Shown here: positions 33,701 through 45,274 of the stretch, piece by piece
Position numbering within the stretch: the stretch's first letter is position 1
Layout: each line of letters begins with the position of its first letter
Assembly: GCA_958299035.1 (NCBI GenBank)
Contig: CATQJL010000223.1
Coordinates: 3,280,359-3,344,358 of the forward strand
Direction of reading: 5' to 3'
DNA: 64,000 nucleotides
Source: Cylicocyclus nassatus
Taxonomy: Eukaryota > Nematoda > Chromadorea > Rhabditida > Strongylidae
Position numbers and translations under genes: made by a program
Notes under the pieces: generated by a model
Database searches by the model: none
What the model was told of the DNA's origin: nothing
Seen by the model: only the letters and a program-made list of their open reading frames with translations

Positions 33701-33839
33701 TATAGCAAGTGAGACAAGCACGAGCTCTAAGACTTTGGCAAATTTATTTTTGAACTTTCCTAGAGAATTCTAAGAATGAGATAGAGCTGCCGATAGCATT
33801 CTAGTAAACAAGAGTTCTATATAAAGGACCAGAGCTTGA
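30766..33839. other. mostly intergenic; one exon-like hydrophobic frame
   Basis: A direct repeat of ACGGTAATGGGCGAG occurs near 31143 and 31344. A TTAGTCG microsatellite lies at about 32065-32090. At about 33427-33584 (plus strand) a frame with paired cysteines and a hydrophobic run, LILTAILIILLIES, ends at a GTAAGT donor. Its phase does not join any exon I can place downstream. The overlapping long frames at 33089-33528 are not supported. Confidence 0.35.
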
Positions 33840-34795
33840 ATGAGGGCAGTTTTCATCATTGGGCATCTTAAGTGCGGTTGCGATTGGATCCTCCAATCCA
33901 TACGGGCCACAATGCTGCCCATTATTAACGTGACACTCGGTGTACGTACTCGGTTGCTTGGTCCAGACTGGAACTCATCTATTATCACTTCAGAATCCAT
34001 ATACATTTGTAATACATATATTTCTGTTTACACTTTGGACTACTAAATGCTGCTGTCGTAAACGGCGAAAACGTCCACCTCCGAAGAAAGGATTCGCTGT
34101 GGTGAGTATGTCCGTTTCTTCAAGGATCTCCTAGGAACAGAGTTCTTTTTCTAGAAAAATCCCGCAAAAAATGTCACTAAGGAAAAATTTGCAAAGCCGA
34201 CGGCACTTTCATTCACCTCCTCATCCACACCATCTTTCCCAGTAGAACTCCTAGCCACACCACTGGCAAAGACTCAAACAGAGGAAGAGCTTTTTACGGT
34301 AGGGAATTGGCTGCAAAAATCTGTTTGAAGCATAAAAATGATGTATTCAGCCCAAGGACGTGAGTTTCGAGAGGATACCGATGCCTATCAGAATGAAGTA
34401 TGACAAAAGACGAAGGTCAAAATCGGCTGAGCGTATCGAGAGTCGCAAGTTGTTGCCGTATCCAGAAGTGAAACCTCCAACTCTTAGTGAGAAAAGAAGG
34501 CACGAGCGAGAACTGGAGAAAGATAAGAAGGAGAAAATAGCTTCTGGATTCTACCAGGTGAGATGTTTTGTGCACAAAGACTTTGCAAATGGATGGGTCA
34601 TCATTTCAGTCACGCTCTGATGAAGACGATACCTTGGAGAAAGTGAGTAGTCTTAAGGAGGAGTACACAGAGCGTAGTCGCAGACCGCGGAAGAGAGGGT
34701 TGGCCAAAGAGAAAGCCGAGAGGAAGGACGAAAGAGAAGCACCATTAGAGGCTTTACTTCCTCCGCTGCCACCACCTCCTCCTGCACCTACGTGA
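33840..34795 (+). CDS. basic, probably membrane-anchored protein of unknown family
   Basis: Exons 33840-33941, 33994-34101, 34155-34298, 34351-34557, 34610-34795, all joined in phase 0, give 248 aa. Introns are 52, 53, 52 and 52 nt. N-terminal part of 34 residues with one N-V-T site; a short hydrophobic run (about 37-51, YTFVIHIFLFTLW); three cysteines; then RKRRKRPPPKKG. The rest is charged and probably disordered: TSSSTPSFPVELLATP, KYDKRRRSKSAERIESRK, LSEKRRHERELEKDKKEK, DEDDTLEK, and a proline-rich end LLPPLPPPPPAPT. A poly(A) signal AATAAA lies at 34922-34927. Exon 1 is the least certain: its ATG is only about 20 bases after a TATATAAAGG box, so the true start may be elsewhere. Possible roles (nuclear, cytoskeletal or membrane tail) cannot be decided. 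Confidence 0.7.
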
Positions 34796-35077
34796 AGCAC
34801 GAATGATACTGAAGTGTTGCTCGAGTTCGCGCTCCGAGTTTAAGTCTATTGTGTCCAGAACATGTCATTTAGATGTACAAAATATAAAACACGAATACAG
34901 TGTACAATCTTACAGTTAGAGAATAAATTTGAGAGCTGTGTTGTTCTGGTCTAAACACTGTCTTGAATTTCAAGAGACAAACACAAAGAACTGCAGTGAT
35001 TAGCATATTGCTAGCTGATTTTTTTCGGATGGTGGAACGATTGCTGTTCTTAACACAGTATGTAATAACATGCGCAC

Positions 35078-35430
35078 ATTGGCGGACCGAGAGGGTAGGG
35101 CGGGGAAGTCCCCCCCCCCCCCGAAAATGATTCGCGAAATTTCTGAAAATTACTTACATGGGTTATAAAATTGTGCAAGTGATTTGTTTATTCTTGTAAA
35201 TAAGTGAGAAATTCTCAAATTTTTTTAAAAACTAACTTTGCAAAAAACTTTTTTTCGGGAAGTGGTTGCTCCCAAGCCTCCTTTTTCTGGATTTTAAGGT
35301 TATGGGCCCGCACAAATTTTGAAAAGCATCCCAAAAATTTTTTCGGAGTGCATGGCTAACGCCATGCATCTTCAATTAAGAAAATTTTTGCCGTCCCCTC
35401 CCGGATGGAAATCCTGGGACCGCCACTGCA
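35078..35430. mobile_element. dispersed TIR element with GCGGNCC ends
   Basis: Ends CATTGGCGGACC and, reverse-complemented, GCAGTGGCGGTCC, with a C-tract (about 35110-35123) near the left end. The same body (TCCCGGATGGAAATCCTGGG, GCATGGCTAACGCCATGC) recurs at 54841-55035 and about 20035. Non-coding. Confidence 0.55.
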
Positions 35431-35682
35431 TGCGTAAAAGACCAGTGGTCATTTTTGACAGATTTGGACATTCTCGGTTACTATCATAATTGAGTATTAG
35501 AGCCTCGATCTAGGACTATCGCGCAAACCGAACCTCTGAAATGCCTTTCTAAAAATACAAAAGCTCTCAAATCACCAGAGCTTCGTACACCGCCCAGTCC
35601 CTCGCGAAACCTCCTCAAATGAAATCTCCCTACACCCTGACACGTTTTCACATGGCAAGCACAACTATAGTCGTTCTCTCCT
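35431..35682. other. no gene seen
   Basis: Short spacer. Confidence 0.3.
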
Positions 35683-36989
35683 CACTAGAGACGTATTCGA
35701 GGCACACAGCTATCTACTTTGGCTCATTTTGTAAACGGCCATGTTTCTGGCCTTGGAGCGCGGTAAGCCCCCCGGACAGTTATACACTCTGTAATTCAGC
35801 CTGTATAACCTTCTATTCTTCAGCGTGTACCCACTTCCTCCTTTGCCGTGGCAGTTCACCTCAACATTGCGATTCAGATATTCCATCGTCCATAATTTTC
35901 AATTATATGTTCTCATTTTACCTGAACTTTTTTAGCTGTTGTGAAGGTTTTCATCAAAAACACGATTCTTTCATAGTGCACATGATTATCAAAAATACTT
36001 TGTTGTAACATCTTAAAGTTTAACATTGTTTTGCAAAAGAAACTCGCATAAAGAAATGACTTGACAGAATATTCGGAAGAGCAAGCTTGGCATTGCCTTG
36101 AAATAGAAAAGTAGACGAAGATAGTTGATTTAATCTAGCTGGGTGTCTCACCCTATAATGCAATATTGTTATTTCCAATCATTTGCTTATTCTATGTATC
36201 ATATGAACTATGTACTAGCCGAGAGCGGGTACAATGCGTGATCTCGGATGCTCATCTATAAAACAAGGTTTTCCTGATCTGGGACCTTGCTGTACACATG
36301 AAACAACAAAAAACGACGCGGATTTTAGATGCATTATTCGCGGCTGATTTGTTCTGCTAGTAGGTTGCTTGGTTCACTCAGCCAGCTGGCTCTGGGCTTA
36401 GTTGGAAGTCTGTTTCAGTAGTTAGTAAGCAGCCAATTCTCTAGAAGAAAAGTTTTTTGTTGTTCGTGAGCACAGCGGATCATCCTTAGTGATTTCTAGA
36501 GTCGCATCGAATTTATCAGACTCATATCAGCATATTCTTCAAATATCTCTCAGTGAAAATAAAGCTCACAACTGATAGACAGCCAGGAAAACAGCTCATT
36601 ATCAAACGTAAATAAAACTGAGACTATGTAAAGATATGAATCGCAATACTATGTCGTCAAAATGTAGAAACCAAGGTTAATATCCTCATTTTGATCAACC
36701 CACTGATCGAAAACATCCACTCAGTATTTCGACAATTGGAATCTCCCATATCCTTCGATTTTGGCAGTTTTAAGTGTGATTGATAAACAAAACTCAAAAA
36801 AGTCCAGGATGAACTGCTACGACCGTATGAGAGAAGAGAAGGACGGAGGAGGAGAAGGTATTGATAACAGGCTAAAATACAGGAAAGAAACTCCAAGTTG
36901 GAGGAGCTTGCCGCGCTCCATGGCCGAAAACACGACCGACGAAATAAGCCAAAGTGGATAGTTGTGTGCCTCGAATACGTCTTCACTAG
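35683..36989. repeat. 1.3-kb inverted-repeat element
   Basis: Left arm 35683-35930 begins CACTAGAGACGTATTCGAGG. The right arm, about 36750-36989, ends with the complement (CCTCGAATACGTCTTCACTAG). The two long frames at 35619-36008 (plus strand) and 36657-36986 (minus strand) are the same sequence read from the two arms, so they are repeat-derived. It abuts the next element at 36992. Confidence 0.65.
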
Positions 36990-36991
36990 AA

Positions 36992-37550
36992 ACCTAGTGG
37001 ACCAATTCGAAATTTAACTAGAGCAGCCGGTTGCGACAAGGCGCGGCACATTCAGTCGTTAGTTCAATGTCAAACAGTTTTTCCGATAAACATGCCATTT
37101 TTTGAATGCTACCGATCTCCTTATAATGAGATTGGAGCTTTTGTTGCTACTGACTGATGTTTCGTGCTGCTATGCTCGTTCCTTCAACTGGATTTCAGGT
37201 TAAGCTTGAGAAACGACTAGCAATAAGATCGAAAACTGTGCTAATGAAATCTTTTTTCCTACAAGTAACATGTCTCAAAGCGTTACTTTAATGAACTTCT
37301 GTCAAAAACTCCCCATGTGCATTGTTTTCCAACCTTACGTGAAGATAGAGCCAAAGAAACAAGCGTAAATACGAAACATCGCTAAACAACAACAAACTCG
37401 TCAACTCTGATTAAGAACCCTTTGAAACAAAAAACCATGCAACGACGAGAAATTACAAAAGAATACTGCATGGCTTAAGACGGATTTGACGGTGCCGCGC
37501 CCTGTTGCAACCGGCGTGCTCTACTTAAATTTCGAATTTGTCCACTAGGT
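36992..37550. mobile_element. MITE with about 50-bp inverted ends
   Basis: Left ACCTAGTGGACCAATTCGAA and right complement ACCTAGTGGACAAATTCGAA, continuing through AGCCGGTTGCGACAAGG or CGCCGGTTGCAACAGGG. Related ends bound 62587-63147. Interior without a transposase. Confidence 0.75.
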
Positions 37551-38841
37551 GTCTAGTGGGTGGAGGACGACTATAAAAGCCTTCACCTGTTGAAGCTCTT
37601 TCGGACAAGAGCGCCAGAGACACTCGCCCACAGCTCTCACAGAATAGTTTCAAAAGCAAGTTTTTGAGTAATTCACCCTTTTCGAGTTCCATACGCGGAG
37701 ACAGCGCCATGAAAAGCAAAAACAGGAGGTGGAGAATCTGCCTTTGAAGACAGCGTCATAGCTCCTGTCTCTACCTAGCGGAAGACTTGCCTTGAGTTGC
37801 GGTGTTTTGCACGGGAGCCCATCTCGTGGATGGTGGATCCGCACGTAACGGCATGAAATCCGATACAAGTCGTCCTCCAAATACGGTAGTGGGGTCTGCT
37901 TCTGGCGAATATCTCAACCACGAGTGCATCATGTGCTCTGCCGCCTAAGCGTGTCTTAATTAGACCTCCAAAATCAGTTTTCGGGAGTGACTCCCATGTG
38001 TCCAGATCTACGTGGACGCTGCTGAGCTCTTGCCTTCTATTGAAATTGAGTCCAATAGAACTAAGAGCAGTTTGGTTTTGCTTTTGCCAGGATTCGGCAG
38101 AGGTGGCAAGCGCTTTAATTTTCCGCTTAACTTTGCAACACTATTGTGATATGCCCTTTATCGTATCCACAGAGAAGCAAGTAGAAAATATTTTTATTTT
38201 TTATTCTTATTTTATGCATACACTCGTGGTGCACCATTAAATCGAAATCGAACAGAAAATCAGGTAACACAGAATTAAGACAAAGAAACCATCCAATCCT
38301 CAGTCACAGAAGGAAGAAGAGATATAAATGGAAAACAAAACTAACCAAGACAAATACCGAAACTCTATAATGACGATGTAGCCATTAATTGCAGCATAGC
38401 AAAGGAGAAAGCGTTATGTTCAGAATAGTCCGTAGAATCTTGCTTCTTCTAAAGTTAATGAAGACCCTGTTTTTGGGTGTCAGCGAGCCTCCCGGTAAAA
38501 GCTAGCTGACGTGACCAAGGCTGAAGTTGCTTTACAAGAGAGCAAGATTCACTGGAAGTTGTAGGGATGAACGTCTATCAACTCTGCGCGACTGATATCC
38601 CACAAAGGTGGAGGTGGGACTGGGCTAAGGTGAGGGATATGATGTGAATGAGGCTGGTTGATCTGATCATTAGTGGAAGCACTATGGTTAGTAACACAAC
38701 AAACAATGCAAATAGCAGTCATTCTCTATCCTTGTTGTGGACTATCCAAGCGAAGCGAACCAGAAAGCATAGCGTCAAATGATAGAAGGACGAACTGAGG
38801 CAGTACGAAGAACACAAGCACCACATTTGAACAAGACTCAT
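37551..38841. other. no gene supported
   Basis: A TATA-like ACTATAAAAGCC at about 37570 follows the MITE and could belong to an LTR or promoter. Overlapping frames at 37525-37880 lack support. Nothing else seen. Confidence 0.35.
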
Positions 38842-40700
38842 CTAAAAATCAGAGATATCAAGAAGCTGAAGCACATTCACATCTAACAATTTTTTACGAA
38901 AAATTTTGGAGTTTTCGCTGGATATGATATGATTTGGTAATGCAGAAAACCATCTTGAGGTTCGATAGAAAAAGGAATTGAAAGTCATCAAAAGATGTTT
39001 TCTTCCTATTTTGTGATATTGCAAACCAAACCTACCTGTTCGGTCACTGCACGGTCTAAAAAACCAGTATTTACTGGCTTTTAGGTTAGTTTCTATATTC
39101 AGAATCCGAAAGCATAGTACAAATTCGTTAACAACACGCCTATACTTCAGACTATGGAGGTGTAACATATCGAGACGGATACGATAGGTGGGTAAGGCAT
39201 GAGGATATCCTGGATTGGGAAAGCATCGATAAAAGAATCCTCGTGAAAGTCTTTTGAATTTTTTCAACTTTATCAATGTTTCTTTTCAAAAATGGACTCC
39301 AAATGGGCGATGCATACTCGAGATGAGGTAACACGTAACTTTTGTACAATCGCAAGAAAATTTCCGGATCATTACTATGTATATTTCTAAAAATTGTAAA
39401 AAGCGTTGAAGACAACCTTTTTATGACAGTATTTACATGAGTATCAAAAGTAAGAGAATTCTCTATCATAACGCCAAGATCGCGAACTGAATTAGAGATT
39501 TCCAGATTGATACCATTGTAGTTGTACGCACAACACTGGGAATTCCCAAGGTGCATTACCATAGTCTTGGAGGCATTTACAGGAATACCCCATTCTCTAG
39601 ACCATATCTCCATTCTTTTTATGGATGAAGAGACCGCCGTGAATGCTTCACTCTGTTGATTGAGGTCGTAGCAAAAATATATTTTAATGTCGTCTGCAAA
39701 CATCTGAATTTTCAGATTCGGATGGGTTTTCAGATAGTTAGGCAATTTCGCGACGTAAGTAAGGAAAAGCAACGGCGAGAGAATGCCACCCTGGGGTACG
39801 CCACTACTACAATGATAAAGATCTGAAAAGTCTTCTGCAACACGAACGGTCATTCCCCTATCATGTAAGTAAGATGCTAACCAAGACAGGAGAGTCCCTC
39901 TTATGCCGTAGTTTTCTAGCTTGTATAGAAGTTTGCTCTGATTTACCTTATCAAAAGCTTTTGAGAAGTTAAAATATATGATATCTACCGATTGTCCGTT
40001 ATTTAAAGCAGTTATCCAATCAAAAGTAGAATCAACCAGTAGGGTTGTGGTGGAACAGCCCGGTAAAAACCCGTGTTGTTCAGGAGGAAGGATATTATTT
40101 TTATCAAACCAGTCATAAAGGTTAGCTCGTATTATTTTTTCAAGAATTTTTCCCGCAGGAGGCATTATGCTTATGGGCCGATAGTTTGACAAGGTGTTCT
40201 GTTGCCCTTTTTTCGGGATAGCAGTAACAAGAGCTTCTTTCCATATTTTTGGCACCTTAGCAAATTGTAGAGACATTGAGAATATCAACGAAAGGGGAAA
40301 GGACAATGTTCGTGCACAGTTTCTATAAACAATCTGAGGAATTCCATCATATGTGGATGTTGCAACAGCTTTCAATCTCCATAAAACTTCATATACTGCA
40401 TCAGGATTGACTTGTATCTCATCACATGCTGTAGCAACAAAGATGACCTTTGGAGACAAATTAGATAGATCCTGGTTTTCAAAATTGTCATTGTCAAACA
40501 CCTTAGCAAAATATCTTCCCAGAGCATTTGCCTTCTCTTTGTCGTTCCTGAAAGATATCCCGTATTCATCCACCAAAGTCGTTAGTTTGGTATTACCTTT
40601 GGTTCTGTATCGGATATCGAAACAATTCTTTGTTGCCCCGGCTTGCAAGACGAAGCTCATTACTTTTCAAAAACTTTTTGAGATGATATTCCAAATCTTT
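38842..40700 (-). pseudogene. CR1-like LINE reverse transcriptase, 5'-truncated and frameshifted
   Basis: Would encode the LINE polymerase. The 5' piece, CKDLEYHLKKFLKSNELRLA, runs to a frameshift near 40620. The main frame, 40625-39280, then carries KGNTKLTTLVDEYG, YRPISIMPPAGKILEKI, EQHGFLPGCSTTTLLV, SSGVPQGGILSPLLFL, KIQMFADDIKIYF (catalytic F-A-D-D) and VRDLGVMIENSLTFD, through YKSYVLPHLEYASPIWSP. A shift near 39270 leads into the C-terminal piece with RGFFYRCFPNPGYP and LHLHSLKYRRVVNEF, ending LLDVNVLQLLDISDF. Domain order and wording fit CR1-type LINEs. The apurinic endonuclease is absent, so this is a typical 5'-truncated insertion. At least two frameshifts make it inactive. It is not contiguous with the ORF1 piece at 1-690. 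Confidence 0.88.
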
Positions 40701-41104
40701 ACAAACTTTCTAGTACAAATGATTCGTAAGAGGATCAGGCAGGATAAAGAAAAGACGTATTTTTTGCTCAATCAAGTTTTGAATGTGTTGAGGGTAAGCA
40801 TGTAATACAGTTTTTTTTTTTGAAAGTAAAAGGAACAAATTTAGCAAGTACACCGTAAATGATCAAACAGAAACGATAATATAGATCATATAGAGCACTC
40901 TGAAAACACTCAAAGTCTGAAAAGAAACTAAGGTCGCTCGTTTAAATCGCGCTGCATCCTGCGTTCAGCGCGCTACGAACTTTGCTATCTTTGGAACGAA
41001 AAGTTGAATAGGGATAACCATCTTGAAGCGCAAAATCCACTTTTTTGATCAAGCCATAAACTTAGGTTAAGATTCTCGTAATGGCTTCAATCTAATAAGT
41101 ATAG
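40701..41104. other. no gene seen
   Basis: Spacer between the LINE and the MITE. Confidence 0.4.
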
Positions 41105-41318
41105 TACAGTCTGCTCCAATCGGGATCAGGCCGAACCGTCGGTGTAAATTTGCGCGCTCGCAGCGCTAACGGTCTGCGCTGCATACGCGTGCTGTCGGAG
41201 AGAGCAAAAGGGTTGATGAGAGAGCAGAGAAGCATGTCATAAGCGTGACCGCGAAATTCGAATGACGCAAGCTCCCGCCATGCCAATTTATTCCTGGTTG
41301 GGATTGGGGCAGACTGTA
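41105..41318. mobile_element. 214-bp MITE
   Basis: Perfect-type ends TACAGTCTGCTCCAATC and GATTGGGGCAGACTGTA. GC-rich interior (GCGCTCGCAGCGCTAACG). The frame 41092-41334 (minus strand) spans it and is not a gene. Confidence 0.75.
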
Positions 41319-42448
41319 GGTTGACTACTGGCATGCAAACAGAATCTACAAAATTTCAGCGGATAGCTTTAGCTAAGTTTTTTTTGCAAAAGTAGTACCA
41401 AACCTCTCCGAAGGAGGATCCTTCTTATCATTCATTAACATGAACACCCGGTCATATAGTAACGCAATGTCAGGGATTTTCAGTATTGAGCAGTCATTCA
41501 AATTCTTTAAAAAGTCATATTTCACATATTGCATATAGATTCTGTGAGTAAATATTCGATAGAGCGCAAGCTGTACAAAGCAGTGTTTTAATTTGCATAC
41601 TTGAACTATGCGAAGTTGTGACCAAAAACTATAAAAACCCAATTGTCCGAAAAATCAAAAAAGGTCGAACTCGAGTCGAAAATCGCAAAAAGTCGAAAAG
41701 CCCAACGCCAGAAAGAATTTGGAACACCTGCAACTTGCTCAATAGATACACTTACAATCATACGCACATATGTTATCTCTTCTGAAAAACGGAGAAACGG
41801 AACTTCCCTTATTTTCGACAAAGCGATGCCCGCACTAACGCCTCATAGTTGAAAGATCGCTCGGTAACAAATTTATCTTCCCTATATTGCAGAGGCAACA
41901 TGTCCCGAATGGTAGACTTCATAGTTTATCGTCTGTCACTTTCCATCCTTTACTATTCATTGCGCACTTGAGAACTTTCCTCCAAGCTTGCACAACTCTT
42001 AAAGAGAATAGCCAATGGGCGGACAAATGGGCGGAGCCGTCTAAAAGTGCGAGGACGCCTTCGAGGTGCTAAGTAACCCTGCAAGGAAAGGCGGCCAGGC
42101 TTTGGCAACTCCTGGGCCGTCGCCCATGGCCTCGAGTCATGTGCCTGCTCCCAATCCCCCCTTCTGGTCCCCTGTCACTATAGCATCGAAGAGTTAATAT
42201 GGAGCACAAAACTGCGGCGTGCCGGCATAGCGGTGTGAGTTCTGACGTGTGGACTCGCTGAAAGCCGGGAGCATGCATGTGTGTGACGCATGTGAAAACA
42301 GTAATGAGAAAAATCTTGTCAGTAAAGAGGAGAGGTGCAAAAATTTAATTGGATTAATGGGCATGAATGGAATTGGCGACCCTCAGAATTTTCTTACTTG
42401 GTTAATTTACAAATATATAAAATTCAGCTTCTAATGTTTTGGTTAAAT
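41319..42448. other. no gene supported
   Basis: A serine/lysine-rich frame near 41640-41850 (plus strand) lacks splice support. A GC-rich island at about 42075-42280 looks like a dispersed repeat fragment of unknown type. Confidence 0.35.
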
Positions 42449-42735
42449 CATGCTTTATAGAAACGCTGTTCTAAAACATTTGAGCTTTGCATACACATGT
42501 TTTAAACCCCGACGCAGATTATGGGCTACTTTTCGGGGCGATTCACTAAGCTACTCTGTCGATTTATTGATTTGTTGGCGTGTTTTCGAGGAAACGAAAA
42601 CTTACCATGCTTTAACCAAGCATTTTCGTATATTCATGTTGACAGGGACGGTAAAGCTCATTCGAGTCTCACTGATACAAGTATGCGGTGAATCGAAGTG
42701 GAGTTGTTTCGAGGTAATCTCATGCACAATGTTAA
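42449..42735 (+). mobile_element. fragment related to the Helitron at 45275-45850
   Basis: Shares the order TTATAGAAACGC, ACACATGTTTT, ACCCCGACGCAG, CTACTTTTCGGGGCGATTC and CTGTCGATTTATTGATT with the Helitrons at 45.3 and 52.8 kb. Neither canonical end (TC start, hairpin-CTAG) was found, so it is decayed. Confidence 0.55.
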
Positions 42736-43543
42736 GGGGGGGGGGGATGGCTCCTCGCAATGCTTTAAACTGTGCTGGCAGTACGCATCTTTCTCATAGC
42801 TAGTGAACAATGGGGCGCGTTGGACGGAAAAGCTAATTTTGTATGAAAATTCGGATCTCGATTATTCAGTAATCTTACTAGCAAATCAAGAAGGAATGCA
42901 AATGCACTTTTGACTTTCGATAAACCTCGACATGACTCTAATAGCTTCGTCATCTTTATTGCACGCAAGATTGTTTATTCAAATCATTCATTGCAGACTA
43001 TCGTTCACCCTCATCCCGCAAAAACAGTGTTCCCTATGCTTTTCATCCCCAAGACGATATCCAGCCTGTCCCGTGAGCCACCTGTGCCTAGGCAACGGTG
43101 GCTTTGAAACTTGTTTCCATTCTAAATTGTTGATGATCGCAGAATTGACTATACAAGGAGACCAGGACAGATATCTACGAAAGTCCATTTGAAAATGGGC
43201 TTTTGTGGAAAAAATAGGCGAATTAAACGCGAATAAAATGGGCTATCGCACCGCATTCGCGAAATCGAAACTACTCAATATCTAGAAATCTATCATCCGT
43301 GTCCATCTCACAAATGCCATTTGTTGTCGATGACTATGCATTACACTCACATATACTTCCAATTCAACTCAAAATCAAAGTAGTATCCAAAACTTTGCTT
43401 TCTAAGAAATTTTTCTGAAAAATTAATGATTTTGCGTTGAAGCAGAAAATTCGTATGCAGAGTTTTCTGCAGAGAGCAAACTCCTGCTTCTTGCACTGGT
43501 ATTATTAGGTTGTAAAGGAAGTTCCCGGGCACTTTTAGAAATT
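42736..43543. other. no gene seen; mariner-type terminus near 43505
   Basis: TTATTAGGTTGTAAAGGAAG at about 43503 resembles the TTAGGTTG ends of nearby foldback elements, but I found no mate. A G-tract lies at about 42736-42746. Confidence 0.4.
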
Positions 43544-44016
43544 TCATTTTCTGACCCATTTTTTTGGCGCACGCTCGCACTTTGACACCAAGTCCTTTAT
43601 ACTGTTCGGTAGAGGGAAGCCTAACCTTTTCGCACCAGTTTCTGATTTTATTGATTCCAAAACGTGTTTGATCTGCATATCAGAAAAAGAAATCTTTCCA
43701 ACCATAAAACTTTCACAATTTTTCTTCCTGCGACCATTTTTTGTGCGGTTCAAAGAGTTTCGCTGAGATCGTGAGTGAACTGATTGAGGAACCTGTCGAC
43801 TACTGACCCGCTGCTGCACTCGAGTGTTGGAATTTGCTCTCAGAAATTACAAGTTGTCGAACTTGCCTTTGACTGTATCTCTTTTAGCAGCTGGCGTCGC
43901 TTCTGCGGGGATCGCCACGCCTGGATGATGGGTGCAAAAGATGTGCAAGGCATTACCCGAACAATGATCGCAGTAATCAAAAATTCGGTCCGTTCCGTGC
44001 GAACGACAAGACCTTA
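43544..44016 (-). pseudogene. degenerate Cys/His-rich frame of unknown family
   Basis: On the minus strand one frame runs from about 44016 to 43544 with a single TAA near 43850. Before the stop it has CRSHGTDRIFDYCDHCSG and HIFCTHHPGVAIPAE, a C-x2-H / C-x2-C / C-x2-HH spacing that would suit zinc binding. After the stop it continues NRTKNGRRKKNCESF, MVGKISFSDMQIKHVLESI and LPNSIKDLVSKCERAPKKW. Composition is clearly protein-like. An upstream stop means the start or an earlier exon is not visible. It could be a decayed nuclear protein or a transposon-encoded DNA-binding protein. I do not recognise the family. Confidence 0.45.
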
Positions 44017-44475
44017 AAGTCACTTACTCGAAAAATGGTGCATTTTTGGGGGCAAAAAATGGTCGGTTTTTCAAACTTTCTTCAGATCTTTTTCTGCAGG
44101 TGGTCGCTCTAAGGCTTAAATAGTCTAGCATCTAAGCTCTCCAGCTCTCATCATGCCTGAGATAATCCTGCACATACCCTTTTGCGAATGTTGGTGGACA
44201 GCAGTGAGGTGTTGAAAAGCCAGCAAGACAAATATATGTTGAAGACAAAATTGTCTTTGTAAAGAAATTTGTTGCTTTGAAAGGATAGATCTGCTTGAAG
44301 TTACAGCGGTTTGAAAAAAATTTTCGCGAGCGCCCGGAAACTTTCTTTACGACCTAATAGAATCAAAATGCTGTAGACTTCTTATTTCTGAAAAAAACTT
44401 ATATTTGAAAAAGCGTAAATAAAATAGATAAGCCTTTAACGAACTTTACTGGCCTATCTATACCTTATACGGAAA
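44017..44475. other. no gene seen
   Basis: Spacer. Nothing supported. Confidence 0.35.
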
Positions 44476-44971
44476 TGTCGCGGCTCTGCGATGCGAGCGC
44501 TCCTAGAAGTGAAAGGCCGGGAGCACTGGTTGCTGCCGCGCTATCCCGCGACGATTACGGTACTTTCTCATGCTTCCCGCAATCGCCTCCGGAATTATCC
44601 TTGCCTTGGCGCATTGCCAGCCAAAAGACTATATATATAGCGGCGTAGCCTCATTTCAGCGCCTGTCTGTTTCGTTTTCGATCAATAATTTTTCTTATGT
44701 TGTACGAGCCACTTTTGGAGCCTTTGAGATTTGGGATATTTACATCTCAAAAGCCTGTCATTCGGCTACGAGTGGCGTATCTGTATTGGTGAAGCATCGT
44801 GAGCATTGGTATTGTTAAAGGTTTAATAGACGCGCAACATCGGTAGCACGGGATGGGGCACCGTGTCCCGTGTCAGGGTTTTTCTTTTAGTTTATAGTTT
44901 AGTTGAGTAGTTCTAGTATTGTAGTTTTCTTGTAATTCGATGTATTAGGATAAATTGTTATTAATTCAACA
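44476..44971 (+). mobile_element. possible solo LTR
   Basis: Starts TGTCGCGGCTCTGCG, ends TTAATTCAACA. A TATA-like GACTATATATATAGCGG lies at about 44625-44641, with an initiator-like CATTTCAGCG about 17 bases later. No matching target duplication at these borders and no second LTR, so tentative. Confidence 0.3.
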
Positions 44972-44975
44972 TTGT

Positions 44976-45251
44976 TTATTCACGCGCTAGATGTACGGGT
45001 AGGCTAGGTCGTGTTGTATGTAATAAGCGGGCGAGCGCACAGGTATCGGGTAAATCTAGGTGCTTAGGGCCCACCGAGCCGCCACAGAAAAACAGTTTTG
45101 TACAACTATCGTAAAGCGCGAACCTTCTCTCAAGCGAAAAGTTTTGGCTTCCAAATTTGAACTCAGATTCCGCATGTTTAAAAATCTTTGGTGTTTTATC
45201 TCTCTTTATCATGTGTCTTAGCAGAAAGTCTATTCCCATCGGATTAAACAC
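44976..45251 (-). other. unassigned open frame
   Basis: 91 codons with protein-like composition (GIDFLLRHMIKRDKTPK, FSLERRFALYDSCTKLFF, DLPDTCALARLLHTT). It lies between an LTR-like sequence and a Helitron. No domain recognised. Probably the end of a transposon protein, or chance. Confidence 0.25.
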
Positions 45252-45274
45252 AAAGTTTTACCGTGAAGTTGAAA

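Noticed and set aside
35619..36986. Two similar frames (plus 35619-36008, minus 36657-36986) as paralogous genes
   Set aside because: They are the same sequence read from the two arms of an inverted repeat.
41092..41334. 80-codon minus-strand frame
   Set aside because: It spans an entire MITE from TIR to TIR.
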